A DNA stretch of 58,844 nucleotides, taken from a virus. Location: positions 1-58,844 of IMG/VR virus record IMGVR_UViG_3300031463_000546, one strand, 5' to 3'. Both the position numbers and the translations under genes were made by a program. Positions 48,820 through 57,215 of this stretch are shown here, one piece after another; positions within the stretch are counted from its first letter, which is position 1, and each line of letters begins with the position of its first letter. The notes under the pieces were generated by a model. The model ran no database searches, was not told the origin of the DNA, and was given only the letters and a program-made list of their open reading frames with translations.

Positions 48820-49407
48820 ATGCTGGACATCCCGCGACAGGATGAGGAACCGGGTGACCGGGGACGCTGGTATGGCAAGTATCGGGCGTTCGTACGGGAC
48901 AACCGCGACCCGGAACGGCTGGGGCGTCTGCGTCTGGAGATTCCTGCCGTGTTGGGGACGGGGACGGACGCCTGGTCTGAGTGGGCCAGTCCGTGCTTTC
49001 CCTATGGTGGGAATCCCGACTGCGGTCTCTATCTCATTCCCGAGATGGGTGCCTCCGTGTGGGCGGAATTCGAAGGCGGCGATGTCCAGGCGCCGATCTG
49101 GAGCGGGGTGTGGTTGGCGGGATCGAATCCCGGTGAAATGCCGGCGGAAGCGGCCGCCAACCCCACGTCCTGCAACGTGTTGAAAACCGCTGCCGGGCAC
49201 ACCATCCTGCTGGAAGATGCCACGGGGCAGCAGCGGGTGCTGATTCGGGATGCCGGCGGGCAGCATCTGTTGCTGGACGTGGCTGGGTTACGGGTGGAAT
49301 TGGTGAGCGCGGGAGAGATCGTCATTCGTGACGGATCGGGCAGTGAAATCGTGTTCTCCGGTGGGGCGATTCAGATCAAAGCCGCGGGACAGGTATCCAT
49401 TAATTGA
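48820..49407 (+). CDS. Baseplate spike protein, gp5/gpV-like
   Basis: 195 aa from the ATG at 48820 after AGGAG. An OB-like domain: WYGKYRAFVRDNRDPERLGRLRLEIPAVLG, WASPCFPYGG, LIPEMGASVWAEFEGGDVQAPIWSGVWL, as in gp5/VgrG/gpV spikes. It is followed by a short beta-repeat stem (GHTILLEDATGQQRVLIRDAGGQHLLLDVAGLRVELVS). It forms the membrane-piercing tip together with the PAAR protein encoded downstream. Confidence 0.9.
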   Translation: MLDIPRQDEEPGDRGRWYGKYRAFVRDNRDPERLGRLRLEIPAVLGTGTDAWSEWASPCFPYGGNPDCGLYLIPEMGASVWAEFEGGDVQAPIWSGVWLAGSNPGEMPAEAAANPTSCNVLKTAAGHTILLEDATGQQRVLIRDAGGQHLLLDVAGLRVELVSAGEIVIRDGSGSEIVFSGGAIQIKAAGQVSIN

Positions 49408-49412
49408 GGTGA

Positions 49413-49775
49413 ATGATGGCAGAACAGACACAGGACACGGAGATGACCCCGGGCACCGTCGCGTTGACGTTCGAGCGCTGGCATTCCGAGTTTCGCGCCT
49501 TGCTGGAAGAGCACCGCCGGGACATCCAGACGCGCCTGGAGCGCATCGAGAAAGAACTGGATCGCAAATCCGATAAGGAGACGGTCGAGCTGATGATCAG
49601 CGGTGTGCGCGAGGATCTGCGCCGGCATGCCGAGGATATCAAGTGCCTCTATGTCGGCATGAGCACGAAAGTCAGTGCGGAGACGATGTGGAAAGTCGCC
49701 GGCCTGGCGCTGTCGGTCGGTGGCATCATCGCGGGGATCGTCTCGTTTCTGCTGCATTTGCTGGTGAAACGCTGA
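49413..49775 (+). CDS. XhlA-like membrane protein
   Basis: 120 aa (119 if the second of two adjacent ATGs is used); GAGG site. A long charged coiled coil (FRALLEEHRRDIQTRLERIEKELDRKSDKETVELM) ends in one membrane segment (VAGLALSVGGIIAGIVSFLLHLL) and KR. This is the layout of hemolysin XhlA proteins, which assist lysis in Gram-positive phages. It lies oddly between spike and PAAR genes and overlaps the PAAR start. Confidence 0.65.
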   Translation: MMAEQTQDTEMTPGTVALTFERWHSEFRALLEEHRRDIQTRLERIEKELDRKSDKETVELMISGVREDLRRHAEDIKCLYVGMSTKVSAETMWKVAGLALSVGGIIAGIVSFLLHLLVKR

Positions 49776-50032
49776 TGCCGGCCATTGCACGCATCGGCGA
49801 CGCCATCTCTCATGGCGGAACGATTGTTGGTGGTGCGGAACGCGTCTGTGTCGAAGGTGAACCTGCCGCGCGACAAGGCGATCCGGTGCGCTGTGACCAA
49901 CATGGCATGCAGACGATTACCGGGGGGTCCTCGACCGTCCTGGTCGAAGGCAAACCCCTCGCGCGGGTAGGAGATACGGTGTCCTGTGGGGCGACGATCA
50001 CGAGTGGCGCCGGTACGGTGCAGGCGGACTAA
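49775..50032 (+). CDS. PAAR-motif spike tip protein
   Basis: 85 aa; the ATG overlaps the previous stop (TGATG). Repeated PAAR signatures: IARIGDAISHGGTIVGGAERVCVEGEPAARQGDPVRC and VLVEGKPLARVGDTVSCGATI, with Cys/His that can bind a metal at the cone tip. It sharpens the spike encoded at 48820-49407. Confidence 0.92.
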   Translation: MPAIARIGDAISHGGTIVGGAERVCVEGEPAARQGDPVRCDQHGMQTITGGSSTVLVEGKPLARVGDTVSCGATITSGAGTVQAD

Positions 50033-50035
50033 GCG

Positions 50036-50432
50036 ATGACGGACATTCTCGGCCAGGGGTGCAAATTCCCCTTTCCAGTTCGGCAAGTTGACCGGCGCCA
50101 CAGTGACCTCCACCGCCACGTCGCGCGATCAGCAACACATTCACGAGAGCATCCGGCAAATCCTCGGCACGCCTCGAGGCACGCGTTTCCTGCTCCCCGA
50201 ATTCGGCAGTCGCCTGCAGGAGTTTCTGTTCGAAGGGAATGACGCCATCCTGCGCGGGCTGGTGCGCCACGAGGTGACCGAGGTGTTGGCACGCTGGGAA
50301 CCGCGCATCATCGTGGACGATGTCCAGGTGACCACCGATGAGCATGCCGTGGTGGTGACGATCCAGTACCGGCTGATCGCTTCGCAAGTATCGGGCAATT
50401 ATGTCTATCCGTTCTACCGGGAGAACGCATGA
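50036..50432 (+). CDS. gp25-like baseplate wedge protein, frameshifted
   Basis: The family's start (MTDILGQGCKFPF) is read in the frame of the ATG at 50036, but the rest (FQFGKL, then TGATVTSTATSRDQQHIHESIRQIL, LLPEFGSRLQEFLFEG, WEPRIIVDDVQV) lies one base later. Joining them by a +1 shift at about 50069-50073, in AAATTCCCCTTTC, gives 131 aa, the normal gp25 length, without a gap or repeat. The site CCC-T is prone to +1 slippage, so this may be programmed; a sequencing error or a real mutation in the C4/T3 run are the alternatives. The downstream frame alone lacks a proper start. The end overlaps the baseplate J start (ATGA). Confidence 0.8.
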
Positions 50433-51850
50433 GTACAGGGCGTGCACGTCTGCCCTATATTAATAAGGATTACGACGCGATGCGCCGAGAGCTGTTGGCG
50501 CGCATCCCGCAACTCACCGACCGCTGGACGGATTTCAACGAATCCGATCTCGGGATTGTGCTGCTGGAACTCTTCGCCGGCGTCGGCGATATGCTGGCCT
50601 ATTACCTCGATGCGCAAGCCGCCGAGTGCTATCTGCCCACCGCGCGGCGTCGCCAGAGCATCATCGATCTCTGTGCGCTTGTCGCCTATCGTCTGCACGG
50701 CCCGGTGGCCGCCACCACGCAATTGCGATTTACGCTCGCGCAGCCGGCAACGAAGCCCATCACCATTCTCGCCGGCACCGTCTGTCGCGTGCCCGCGGAT
50801 GGTGAGAGTGATGCGATTCCCTTCGAGACAATGATGGATGTCACCATTCCTGCCGGACAAACGACGGGAGAGGTGGACGCCTGGCAAGGCACGCGGCAGA
50901 TCGATACCGCGCAGGCGACCGGTCAGGCGCTGCAGCGGGTGACGTTGAGTAAGACGGAAGTCGCTCACGGGTCGGTGACAGTATCCGTTGATGGGATCGC
51001 CTGGCAGACGGTCGCGCATTTCGCGGACAGCGGTCCCACGGATCGACATGTCCGCCTTGATCGCGATGGCCTTGATCGGACCACGCTGCGCTTTGGCGAC
51101 GGCAAGGCGGGAGCCATCCCCGGTGCCGAACAGACCATCATCGTCAGTTATCTGGTGACCGGCGGTCCGGTGGGAAATCTGGCGCCGGATCGAATCACGG
51201 AATTGCCGACCTCCAATATGGTCAACGGGCAACCCGTGACCATCGCGGTGACCAATCCGATTTCCGCCACCGGCGGTACCGAGGCCGAGACGATGGAACA
51301 CGCACGCATGGTTGCCCCAGAAACGGTGCGCTCTACCTGGAAAGCCGTGACGAAAGCCGATTACCTCGCGCTCTGCGAAGCGTTCCCCGGCGTGGCCAAG
51401 GCGCAAATCCTCGACTTGAACGACGATCCCACGCTGCGAGTCTATACCGTGCGCATCATCATCGCCCCGGAAGGTGGCGGGCTGGCGTCACCTTCGCTGA
51501 AAGCGGCGTTGCTGGCCTTCCTGGAAGCACGCCGCATGGTGACGGTGGAAGTGACGCTGGACGATCCTGTGTACCGTGCGGTCCCGGTGCAGGCTGATCT
51601 CTATACCTATCCGGGTGAACGGGCTGACGAGGTGCGGCAACGTGCCGAGATAGCATTGAGCGAGTATTTCGCATTCGAGCGGCAAGTGTTCGGGCAGGCG
51701 GTGTATCACTCTGATCTCGTTGCTTTGCTTGATGGCGTGCCCGGTGTCAGTCATGTGACGCTGCGCCAACCGGAAGGTGATGTGGTGCTCGGGGCGCGAG
51801 AGTTGGCGACGTTGGGCACGGTGACGCTGAATATCCGTGGGGTGCAGTGA
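50429..51850 (+). CDS. Baseplate wedge protein, gpJ-like
   Basis: 473 aa. Baseplate J signatures: an N-terminal RWTDFNESDLGIVLLELFAGVGDMLAYYLDAQAAECYLPTARRRQSIIDLCALVAYRL, a middle with GNLAPDRITEL, GGTEAETMEHARMVAPETVRSTWKAVTKADYLALCEAFPGVAKAQI, and VPVQADLYTYPG near the end. It joins the hub/gp25 ring to the fibre-bearing rim. Overlaps both neighbours by four bases or fewer. Confidence 0.93.
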   Translation: MSTGRARLPYINKDYDAMRRELLARIPQLTDRWTDFNESDLGIVLLELFAGVGDMLAYYLDAQAAECYLPTARRRQSIIDLCALVAYRLHGPVAATTQLRFTLAQPATKPITILAGTVCRVPADGESDAIPFETMMDVTIPAGQTTGEVDAWQGTRQIDTAQATGQALQRVTLSKTEVAHGSVTVSVDGIAWQTVAHFADSGPTDRHVRLDRDGLDRTTLRFGDGKAGAIPGAEQTIIVSYLVTGGPVGNLAPDRITELPTSNMVNGQPVTIAVTNPISATGGTEAETMEHARMVAPETVRSTWKAVTKADYLALCEAFPGVAKAQILDLNDDPTLRVYTVRIIIAPEGGGLASPSLKAALLAFLEARRMVTVEVTLDDPVYRAVPVQADLYTYPGERADEVRQRAEIALSEYFAFERQVFGQAVYHSDLVALLDGVPGVSHVTLRQPEGDVVLGARELATLGTVTLNIRGVQ

Positions 51851-52545
51851 TGCCCACATTCGCGGAACGATTGCGCGATCTGTTGCCGGATCTGTACCTG
51901 CTGGAGGATGCCACGAACGACCTGTGGACGCTCCTGCAAGTTGTCGGCGCCACGGGAGATGAACTGCAGCAGGCCATCGAACGCCTGCCGGCAGTCGCCT
52001 CTGCCGGTACCTGTCCGCTGGACTTCCTGCCGTATCTGGCGGCGCTGGTCGGGTATGCTTATGATTCGCTCGCAGATCCGGAACGGCAGCGTCTCGGCAT
52101 ATTGGAAGCACTGGAGCGGTATCGCCGGCAAGGCACACTGGCCGCGCTCTCGCGCGAGCTGATCGCATATGGCTGGCAAGGTGAAATTCTCGAAACGCAT
52201 CAGCGGGTGATGCGTCTGAATCGCCGCGGTCGATTGAATCGCCAGCGTCTGCCCGGCCCGCACTACAACCTGGGCGTGTTTCAGATCGATAGCCTGACGC
52301 TCGATGAAGGCATTGCCGAGATCGTCGCCCGGCATCAGCCTGCCGGGACACGTGGGTGGATTCGCCAGGGGCATCCGTTGCTCTCGACCGGATCATATAT
52401 CCCCGCCGTGGCAGCAACCATCACGTTGGAAATCCGGGAACGGACGCTGTCGCACTGGCAATTCGGTTTGAATCGCAGCGCATTGAACGGCGCCGATCCC
52501 CTGACGCGATCCACCCTCGATGGTGGAGAACTGACCACTGTGTAA
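51850..52545 (+). CDS. Tail protein I-like baseplate protein
   Basis: 231 aa; ATG in a TGATG overlap with gpJ. AERLRDLLPDLYLLEDATNDLWTLLQVVGATGDELQQAIERLPAVASAGTCPLDFLPYLAALVGYAYD is the typical tail-protein-I opening, followed by RYRRQGTLAALSRELIAYGW and an APAGTRGWI-like segment (HQPAGTRGWIRQG). It attaches tail fibres to the baseplate. Confidence 0.88.
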   Translation: MPTFAERLRDLLPDLYLLEDATNDLWTLLQVVGATGDELQQAIERLPAVASAGTCPLDFLPYLAALVGYAYDSLADPERQRLGILEALERYRRQGTLAALSRELIAYGWQGEILETHQRVMRLNRRGRLNRQRLPGPHYNLGVFQIDSLTLDEGIAEIVARHQPAGTRGWIRQGHPLLSTGSYIPAVAATITLEIRERTLSHWQFGLNRSALNGADPLTRSTLDGGELTTV

Positions 52546-52558
52546 AGGAGACGGAAGC

Positions 52559-53092
52559 ATGGCAGATGGGATTATCACACGGCAGGGACGCATCTTGCTG
52601 GCGCGCATGCTGCACGGCGATTTGCTGGCTGGCATCACACACTGCGCGCTGGGTGATGGGGATGCCGGTTTCACTGATCCGCTGCATCCCCCGCTGCCGT
52701 CGGTGAACCAGACGGGATTATGCCACGAGTGGGTGCGAAAAACGGCGGATCGCCGTGCCTATCTGGTGGAAGATCCTGCCGGCGCGCTGGTGGTTAACGG
52801 GGTGTCGTATCGCGAAACGACGGAGCCAACGCCCATCCTTGGAGTGTACTTTCGCTTTGATGAGGGGGAAGCCAACGGGGTGCCCATCAGGGAATATGGC
52901 TTCTTTGGCGGTAGGGTGAGTTACGTTGCGTCCGCACCGGGCGCCGTGGCGGTCGGGGGTGTGTACAATGCCACGACCAATCCGGATGGACAGGTGCTCA
53001 CTCCCGGTTATCTTTACGAAGTCTGGACGATCCCCGACGTGGTGAAGACCGATGCCATGCAACTGCAACTGGTCGGCGTGATTGGATTGTAA
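52559..53092 (+). CDS. Tail fibre-associated protein
   Basis: 177 aa after AAAGGAGA. It resembles the N-terminal part of tail-collar/fibre proteins: GIITRQGRILLARMLHGDLLAGITHCALGDGDAGFTDP, GVYFRFDEGEANGVPIREYGFFGG and AVGGVYNATTNPDGQVLTPGYLYEVWTIPDVVKTD. It probably links the baseplate to the fibres encoded next. Confidence 0.75.
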   Translation: MADGIITRQGRILLARMLHGDLLAGITHCALGDGDAGFTDPLHPPLPSVNQTGLCHEWVRKTADRRAYLVEDPAGALVVNGVSYRETTEPTPILGVYFRFDEGEANGVPIREYGFFGGRVSYVASAPGAVAVGGVYNATTNPDGQVLTPGYLYEVWTIPDVVKTDAMQLQLVGVIGL

Positions 53093-53101
53093 GGAGACGA
53101 G

Positions 53102-54781
53102 ATGACGATTTCACGCGAGACATTCGATCCCGCGAAGCGCTATAAACGGATTCGCTTTCATGAAGACCGGGATCTGCTGGATTCCGAGATGAATGAGCTG
53201 CAGGAGATCGCGGCCCATGCACAACGGCAACTGTTCGATGTGTTGTTCGTACAGGGAGCCATCCTCGATGGCCTGGCGGCCAGTGTCGATGGTCATGTGG
53301 TGACACTCACCGACGGTCATGTCTACATCGATGGTTCGTTGGAGGAAGTAGCTGGCGCCACGCTGAACTTCGATCCAGCGCGAACCACGGGCACGGATAC
53401 CGTGTGGGTGGAAATCCTGCGTTCCGTCGTGGACATCGGTCAGGATACTGAATTGCTGAATCCGCTGACCGGGGAGCCGACAGCGGAACGCGAGCGATGG
53501 ACGGCCTTTCTCCAGACGCGGGATACCGGCAGTGATCCCTTACCTCCTGGTTCTATCGGGCGCAGCACAGCGGCGATTTATTCCTTTGATCGAGCCACCG
53601 GAACGATCACGCCATATGTGGCTGGTACTCTCGGACATGACGACACCACGCGCCTGAATGCCCATATCGGGCATGGCGGGGCCAGCCAGCATCCTGTCGC
53701 GACTGTCAACCAGGATGGATTTATGAGTGCGGCGGATAAAGCAGCGCTGGGCAATCATATCGGTGAGGGAGGTGCGCAACATCCCGTCGCGACACCGACA
53801 GTGGCGGGTTTTCTGTCGCCGACGGACAAGGCCAAATTGGATGGCATCCAGGCGGGGGCAAAAGCCGGTGGGCGTTCCGCCACACTAGTGGTAGCGGCGG
53901 CGAATGCCAGTGCGGCCTCGAAAGCCGTCGCGGATTACGTCTGCGATGGCGTGGACGACCAGGTGGAACTCAACGCGGCGCGCGCCGCGCTCCAGGCTCT
54001 CGGCGGTGGCAAACTGGTGCTAACCGAAGGAACATTCACATTCTCCGATGTGCTGAAACTCTGTTCCAACCTGCTCATCGAAGGCCAGGGACAGGCGACG
54101 TTGCTCAAGGTGTCCGTGCCGCAATATTTCAACTGGGGGATGATCACCGTCAGCAATTCCGTCGAACCAAATCCGAAGAATATCACCATCCGTGATTTGG
54201 CCTTCGATGGCAGCCGTCCGGCACTTCCCCCCAACAGCAATGGGGCATCGGCGATCAACTTCAGCGGAGTTGACGGCGGGTTGCTGGAGAATCTGGACGC
54301 CGCGCATTTTCAATATGCCGGCACGGCGATCTATGTGGCCGGCAGTACGAATGTCATCGTACGGCATTGCCGCTCACACGATAACGACGGTTGTGGCATC
54401 ATGCTGCACACGTCCTGTCGCCACTGCCTGGTAGAAGGCAATGTCTTTTACCGCAACGGCATCCATGGTATCTCGCTGCCCATCGCGTACGATTGCGCCA
54501 TCGTGAATAACCTGTGCTGGAACAACAGCCTGGCAGCAGATAACAGCTATTCGAATATCTACCTGGGGAACGACACCGCCTGGTGCAATATTCAGGGGAA
54601 CACCTGCCGCTATCACGATACCGCCGTGCGGCCCAAGGCGGGAATCGAAATCGTGAACGGCACGGGGACGTTGAAAAATCTGGTGACGAACAACGATTTG
54701 ATGAACGGCGGCGTGACCCCCTTCATCAACAGCGCCCCGAGCACCGTAACGACATCCGGCAATCGCGTCGGCACGTATTAA
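53102..54781 (+). CDS. Tail spike with beta-helix, DUF4815-type N-terminus
   Basis: 559 aa. Residues 1-220 are a DUF4815-like attachment domain (ETFDPAKRYKRIRFHEDRDLLDSEMNELQEI, FVQGAILDGLAASVDGHVVTLTDGHVYIDG). Two collar-like repeats follow (HPVATVNQDGFMSAADKAAL, HPVATPTVAGFLSPTDKAKL). The C-terminus from about 265 is a right-handed beta-helix of pectate-lyase type (VDDQVELNAARAALQALGGGKLVLTEGTFTF, NVIVRHCRSHDNDGCGIML, CLVEGNVFYRNGIHGISLP). It probably cuts or binds surface polysaccharide as receptor. Confidence 0.88.
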   Translation: MTISRETFDPAKRYKRIRFHEDRDLLDSEMNELQEIAAHAQRQLFDVLFVQGAILDGLAASVDGHVVTLTDGHVYIDGSLEEVAGATLNFDPARTTGTDTVWVEILRSVVDIGQDTELLNPLTGEPTAERERWTAFLQTRDTGSDPLPPGSIGRSTAAIYSFDRATGTITPYVAGTLGHDDTTRLNAHIGHGGASQHPVATVNQDGFMSAADKAALGNHIGEGGAQHPVATPTVAGFLSPTDKAKLDGIQAGAKAGGRSATLVVAAANASAASKAVADYVCDGVDDQVELNAARAALQALGGGKLVLTEGTFTFSDVLKLCSNLLIEGQGQATLLKVSVPQYFNWGMITVSNSVEPNPKNITIRDLAFDGSRPALPPNSNGASAINFSGVDGGLLENLDAAHFQYAGTAIYVAGSTNVIVRHCRSHDNDGCGIMLHTSCRHCLVEGNVFYRNGIHGISLPIAYDCAIVNNLCWNNSLAADNSYSNIYLGNDTAWCNIQGNTCRYHDTAVRPKAGIEIVNGTGTLKNLVTNNDLMNGGVTPFINSAPSTVTTSGNRVGTY

Positions 54782-54793
54782 GGAGCCAACCGC

Positions 54794-55870
54794 ATGAGCA
54801 TCTCGCGTGACACCTTCGATCCCACGAAGAATTACCGGCGTATCCGCTACCACCAGCGACGCGATCTGCTGGATTCCGAACTGAACGAACAGCAGGACAT
54901 CGCCTTGCATGAGCAACAGCAGCTCTTCGATACCCTCTTCGCGCAAGGCGCCATCACGCAGGGACTGCAGCCCACGGTGAATGGCGCGGTGGTAACGCTG
55001 ACAGCCGGAAACGTGTATGTCGATGGGCATCTCGTCACGGTGCCGGGCGCAACCCTGCAATACGATGGCGCGAAGGTGACGGGGACGGATTACGTCTGGC
55101 TGGAGGTCCTGTGCCTGGTGGTTGATGCATCGGAAGACGCCTCCCTGATAAATCCAACCACCGGCGAACCAACGGCGGAACGTGAGCAATGGGTGGCGAC
55201 GGTACATGCCAGCGATCCCTCCGGTGATCCGTTTCCGGAACATGCCCTGGGACGCACGGTGGTTGCCATTTATGACTTCCATCGCGATACCGGGCAAGTG
55301 TTGCCCAGCGTGACTCGTCCATGGCATCCGGAAGATGCCGCCCGTCTGGATGGGCATATCGGACAGGGTGGTGATGAGCAGCACCCCGTGGCCACGGAAC
55401 AGGAAGCCGGATTTCTGAGTGCCGCAGATAAAACGAAACTTGACAGCCTCCTTGCCGGAGGAGTGCCGGTCGGCGCCGTGATGGCGTTTGCGACCCTGAT
55501 CTTGCCGGGAGGGTGGTTGGAGTGCAACGGTGCGCTGATCAGTCGCCAAACATATGCGGCGTTATTTGCGGCCATCGGCACCACCTTCGGAGCCGGGAAT
55601 GGTGTGACCACCTTTGCGCTCCCCGATCTGCGCGGGGAATTTGTCCGTGGTTGGGACCATGGGCGTGGAGTCGATCCGGGACGCGCATTCGGGGGAGAGC
55701 AAGACCATGCATTCTTGCAACATGGCCAGCACGTGGGCGGGATCGGGAATTATCCGGGATACGTGTCGCTGGAAGATGGGCAGGATACCCCCAACTATCC
55801 ACTCGTCAGCATTGGGGGCACGGAAACCCGTCCGCGCAACGTGGCGTTGGTCTACTGCATCAAGTATTGA
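54794..55870 (+). CDS. Tail fibre with collar domain, paralogue of the spike
   Basis: 358 aa. The first 220 residues are a paralogue of the preceding gene (DTFDPTKNYRRIRYHQRRDLLDSELNEQQDI, NPTTGEPTAER, HPVATEQEAGFLSAADKTKLD). The C-terminus differs: a phage tail-collar domain (MAFATLILPGGWLECNGALISRQTYAALFAAIG, FALPDLRGEFVRGWDHGRGVDPGRAFG, ending VALVYCIKY). Two fibres with one anchor and different tips could give two receptor specificities. Confidence 0.9.
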   Translation: MSISRDTFDPTKNYRRIRYHQRRDLLDSELNEQQDIALHEQQQLFDTLFAQGAITQGLQPTVNGAVVTLTAGNVYVDGHLVTVPGATLQYDGAKVTGTDYVWLEVLCLVVDASEDASLINPTTGEPTAEREQWVATVHASDPSGDPFPEHALGRTVVAIYDFHRDTGQVLPSVTRPWHPEDAARLDGHIGQGGDEQHPVATEQEAGFLSAADKTKLDSLLAGGVPVGAVMAFATLILPGGWLECNGALISRQTYAALFAAIGTTFGAGNGVTTFALPDLRGEFVRGWDHGRGVDPGRAFGGEQDHAFLQHGQHVGGIGNYPGYVSLEDGQDTPNYPLVSIGGTETRPRNVALVYCIKY

Positions 55871-55956
55871 CCGGTCAGCACAGTCTCGAATTGTTTTGCG
55901 AAAATACGCACCACATGCCTTGACTTCATCGGCCAGTGTGAGTGATTCATTGGGTG

Positions 55957-55976
55957 TGCACACACGGATGTGTGCA
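55957..55976 (+). promoter_or_regulatory. Inverted repeat before the amidoligase operon
   Basis: TGCACACA (55957-55964), loop CGGA, TGTGTGCA (55969-55976), exact 8-base arms ending five bases before an AAAGGAGAG site at 55980-55988. It may be an operator or an mRNA hairpin controlling translation. A TTGACT element at 55920-55925 could be a -35, but no good -10 follows. Confidence 0.5.
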
Positions 55977-55995
55977 TATCGAAAGGAGAGACACA

Positions 55996-56961
55996 ATGGC
56001 CGTAACAATCAACGATATCCGGTTTGGCCTGGAAATTGAAACGGTGGGTCGCACCCGCCACGAGGTGGCGAAAGCGATCCAGAGCGTGGTCGGGGGAACG
56101 GTCACGCATGTCGGCGTCCCTGCATGCTATGATCCCCACCAGGTGATCGATGCCCGTGGGTTGGAGTGGAAGGTGGTGGCTGACAGCAGCCTGACCAATG
56201 TCCCCGCGGACTTACGCGCGGAGGTGGTCACCCCGATCCTGAGCTACGACGACATCCCCCTGCTGCAGGAGGTGGTGCGCGCCATCCGCCAGGCTGGTGC
56301 CCGCTGTGATGAAAAGTGTGGGCTGCACCTGCACTTGAGCCATCCCAATGTCACCGCGAAGGCGCTGGCCAATCTCGCGAAAACGATCTACAAGCAGGAA
56401 GAGCTGATTTACGCTGCACTCGGAGTGACCCAGGAGCGCATGGAACGGTACTGCCGACCGCTGAACGCCACTTTTATCGAGCGCATAACGCGCATCACCC
56501 CGAAAACCTTTGACCAGCTCAATCGCCAGTGGTACGGGAAATACAACCCGACCCCACAACGCTACGACAGCAGCCGCTACGCGATCCTGAACCTGAACGC
56601 CTTCTTCCTGCGCGGGGCCGTGGAGATGAGAGCCTACGCGGGCAGCCTCCACGCCGGCAAGGTGAAAGCCGCCATCCAGTTCGGCATGGCGCTCTTCGCC
56701 AAAGCCCTCAACACGCAGGCGGCGTCGGCGAAGAAACGCAAATACGATCCCGCATCGGCGAAATACGATTTCCGCGTGTTTCTGATCAGCGCCCTCAGCA
56801 TGAATGGTGACGAATTTAAAACCGCAAGGAAGCATCTGCTGACGCTTATGCCGGGAGACAGCGCATTCAAATATGGCAGGCCAACCGGCAAAGCCGGCAA
56901 GGCCAAAAAAACCGAAGAGACGACCGGGGCTGGAGCCGAGATGCTCCAGCCCTCGTGCTAA
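55996..56961 (+). CDS. Phage amidoligase (COOH-NH2 ligase, PF12224-like)
   Basis: 321 aa from the ATG at 55996 after AAAGGAGAG. Family features: FGLEIETVGRTRHEVAKAIQ at the N-terminus, LEWKVVADSSL, ELRAEVVTPIL-type segment (DLRAEVVTPILSYDDIPLLQEVVRAI), CGLHLHLSHPNVTAKALANLAK and NAFFLRGAVEMRAYAGSLHAGKV. These glutamine-synthetase-fold enzymes join an amine to a carboxylate using ATP. The gene heads an operon with DUF5049 and a class II glutamine amidotransferase. Substrate unknown (peptide, cell-wall or protein side chain). Confidence 0.9.
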   Translation: MAVTINDIRFGLEIETVGRTRHEVAKAIQSVVGGTVTHVGVPACYDPHQVIDARGLEWKVVADSSLTNVPADLRAEVVTPILSYDDIPLLQEVVRAIRQAGARCDEKCGLHLHLSHPNVTAKALANLAKTIYKQEELIYAALGVTQERMERYCRPLNATFIERITRITPKTFDQLNRQWYGKYNPTPQRYDSSRYAILNLNAFFLRGAVEMRAYAGSLHAGKVKAAIQFGMALFAKALNTQAASAKKRKYDPASAKYDFRVFLISALSMNGDEFKTARKHLLTLMPGDSAFKYGRPTGKAGKAKKTEETTGAGAEMLQPSC

Positions 56962-56975
56962 GAGAGGAGAGGATC

Positions 56976-57215
56976 ATGGAGAAAAAACTGATATTGATCA
57001 GCGCCGCTGTGTTCGAAGGACTGGAAGCCGTCCGGCAATGCGGCGCCACCAACATGCTCGACCGCCCGAGAGTGATCGAGATCGCCGAGATGATGGGTTA
57101 TGACGAGACCGCCGAATGGCTGCGCGAGAACAGGAATCTGTACGCCCAAGGCATCTTCCAGGGGTTTCGAGTTATCGAGGAAGGAGAAGCGCCATGTGCG
57201 GACTCTGCGGAGTGA
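56976..57215 (+). CDS. DUF5049 protein
   Basis: 79 aa from the ATG at 56976 after GAGGAGAGG. LISAAVFEGLEAVRQCGATNMLDRPRVIEIAEMMGYDETAEWLRENRNLYAQGIFQGF is the DUF5049 pattern: a small helical protein commonly encoded with phage amidoligases. No catalytic residues evident; probably an adaptor. The 3' end overlaps the amidotransferase gene by 22 bases. Confidence 0.88.
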   Translation: MEKKLILISAAVFEGLEAVRQCGATNMLDRPRVIEIAEMMGYDETAEWLRENRNLYAQGIFQGFRVIEEGEAPCADSAE

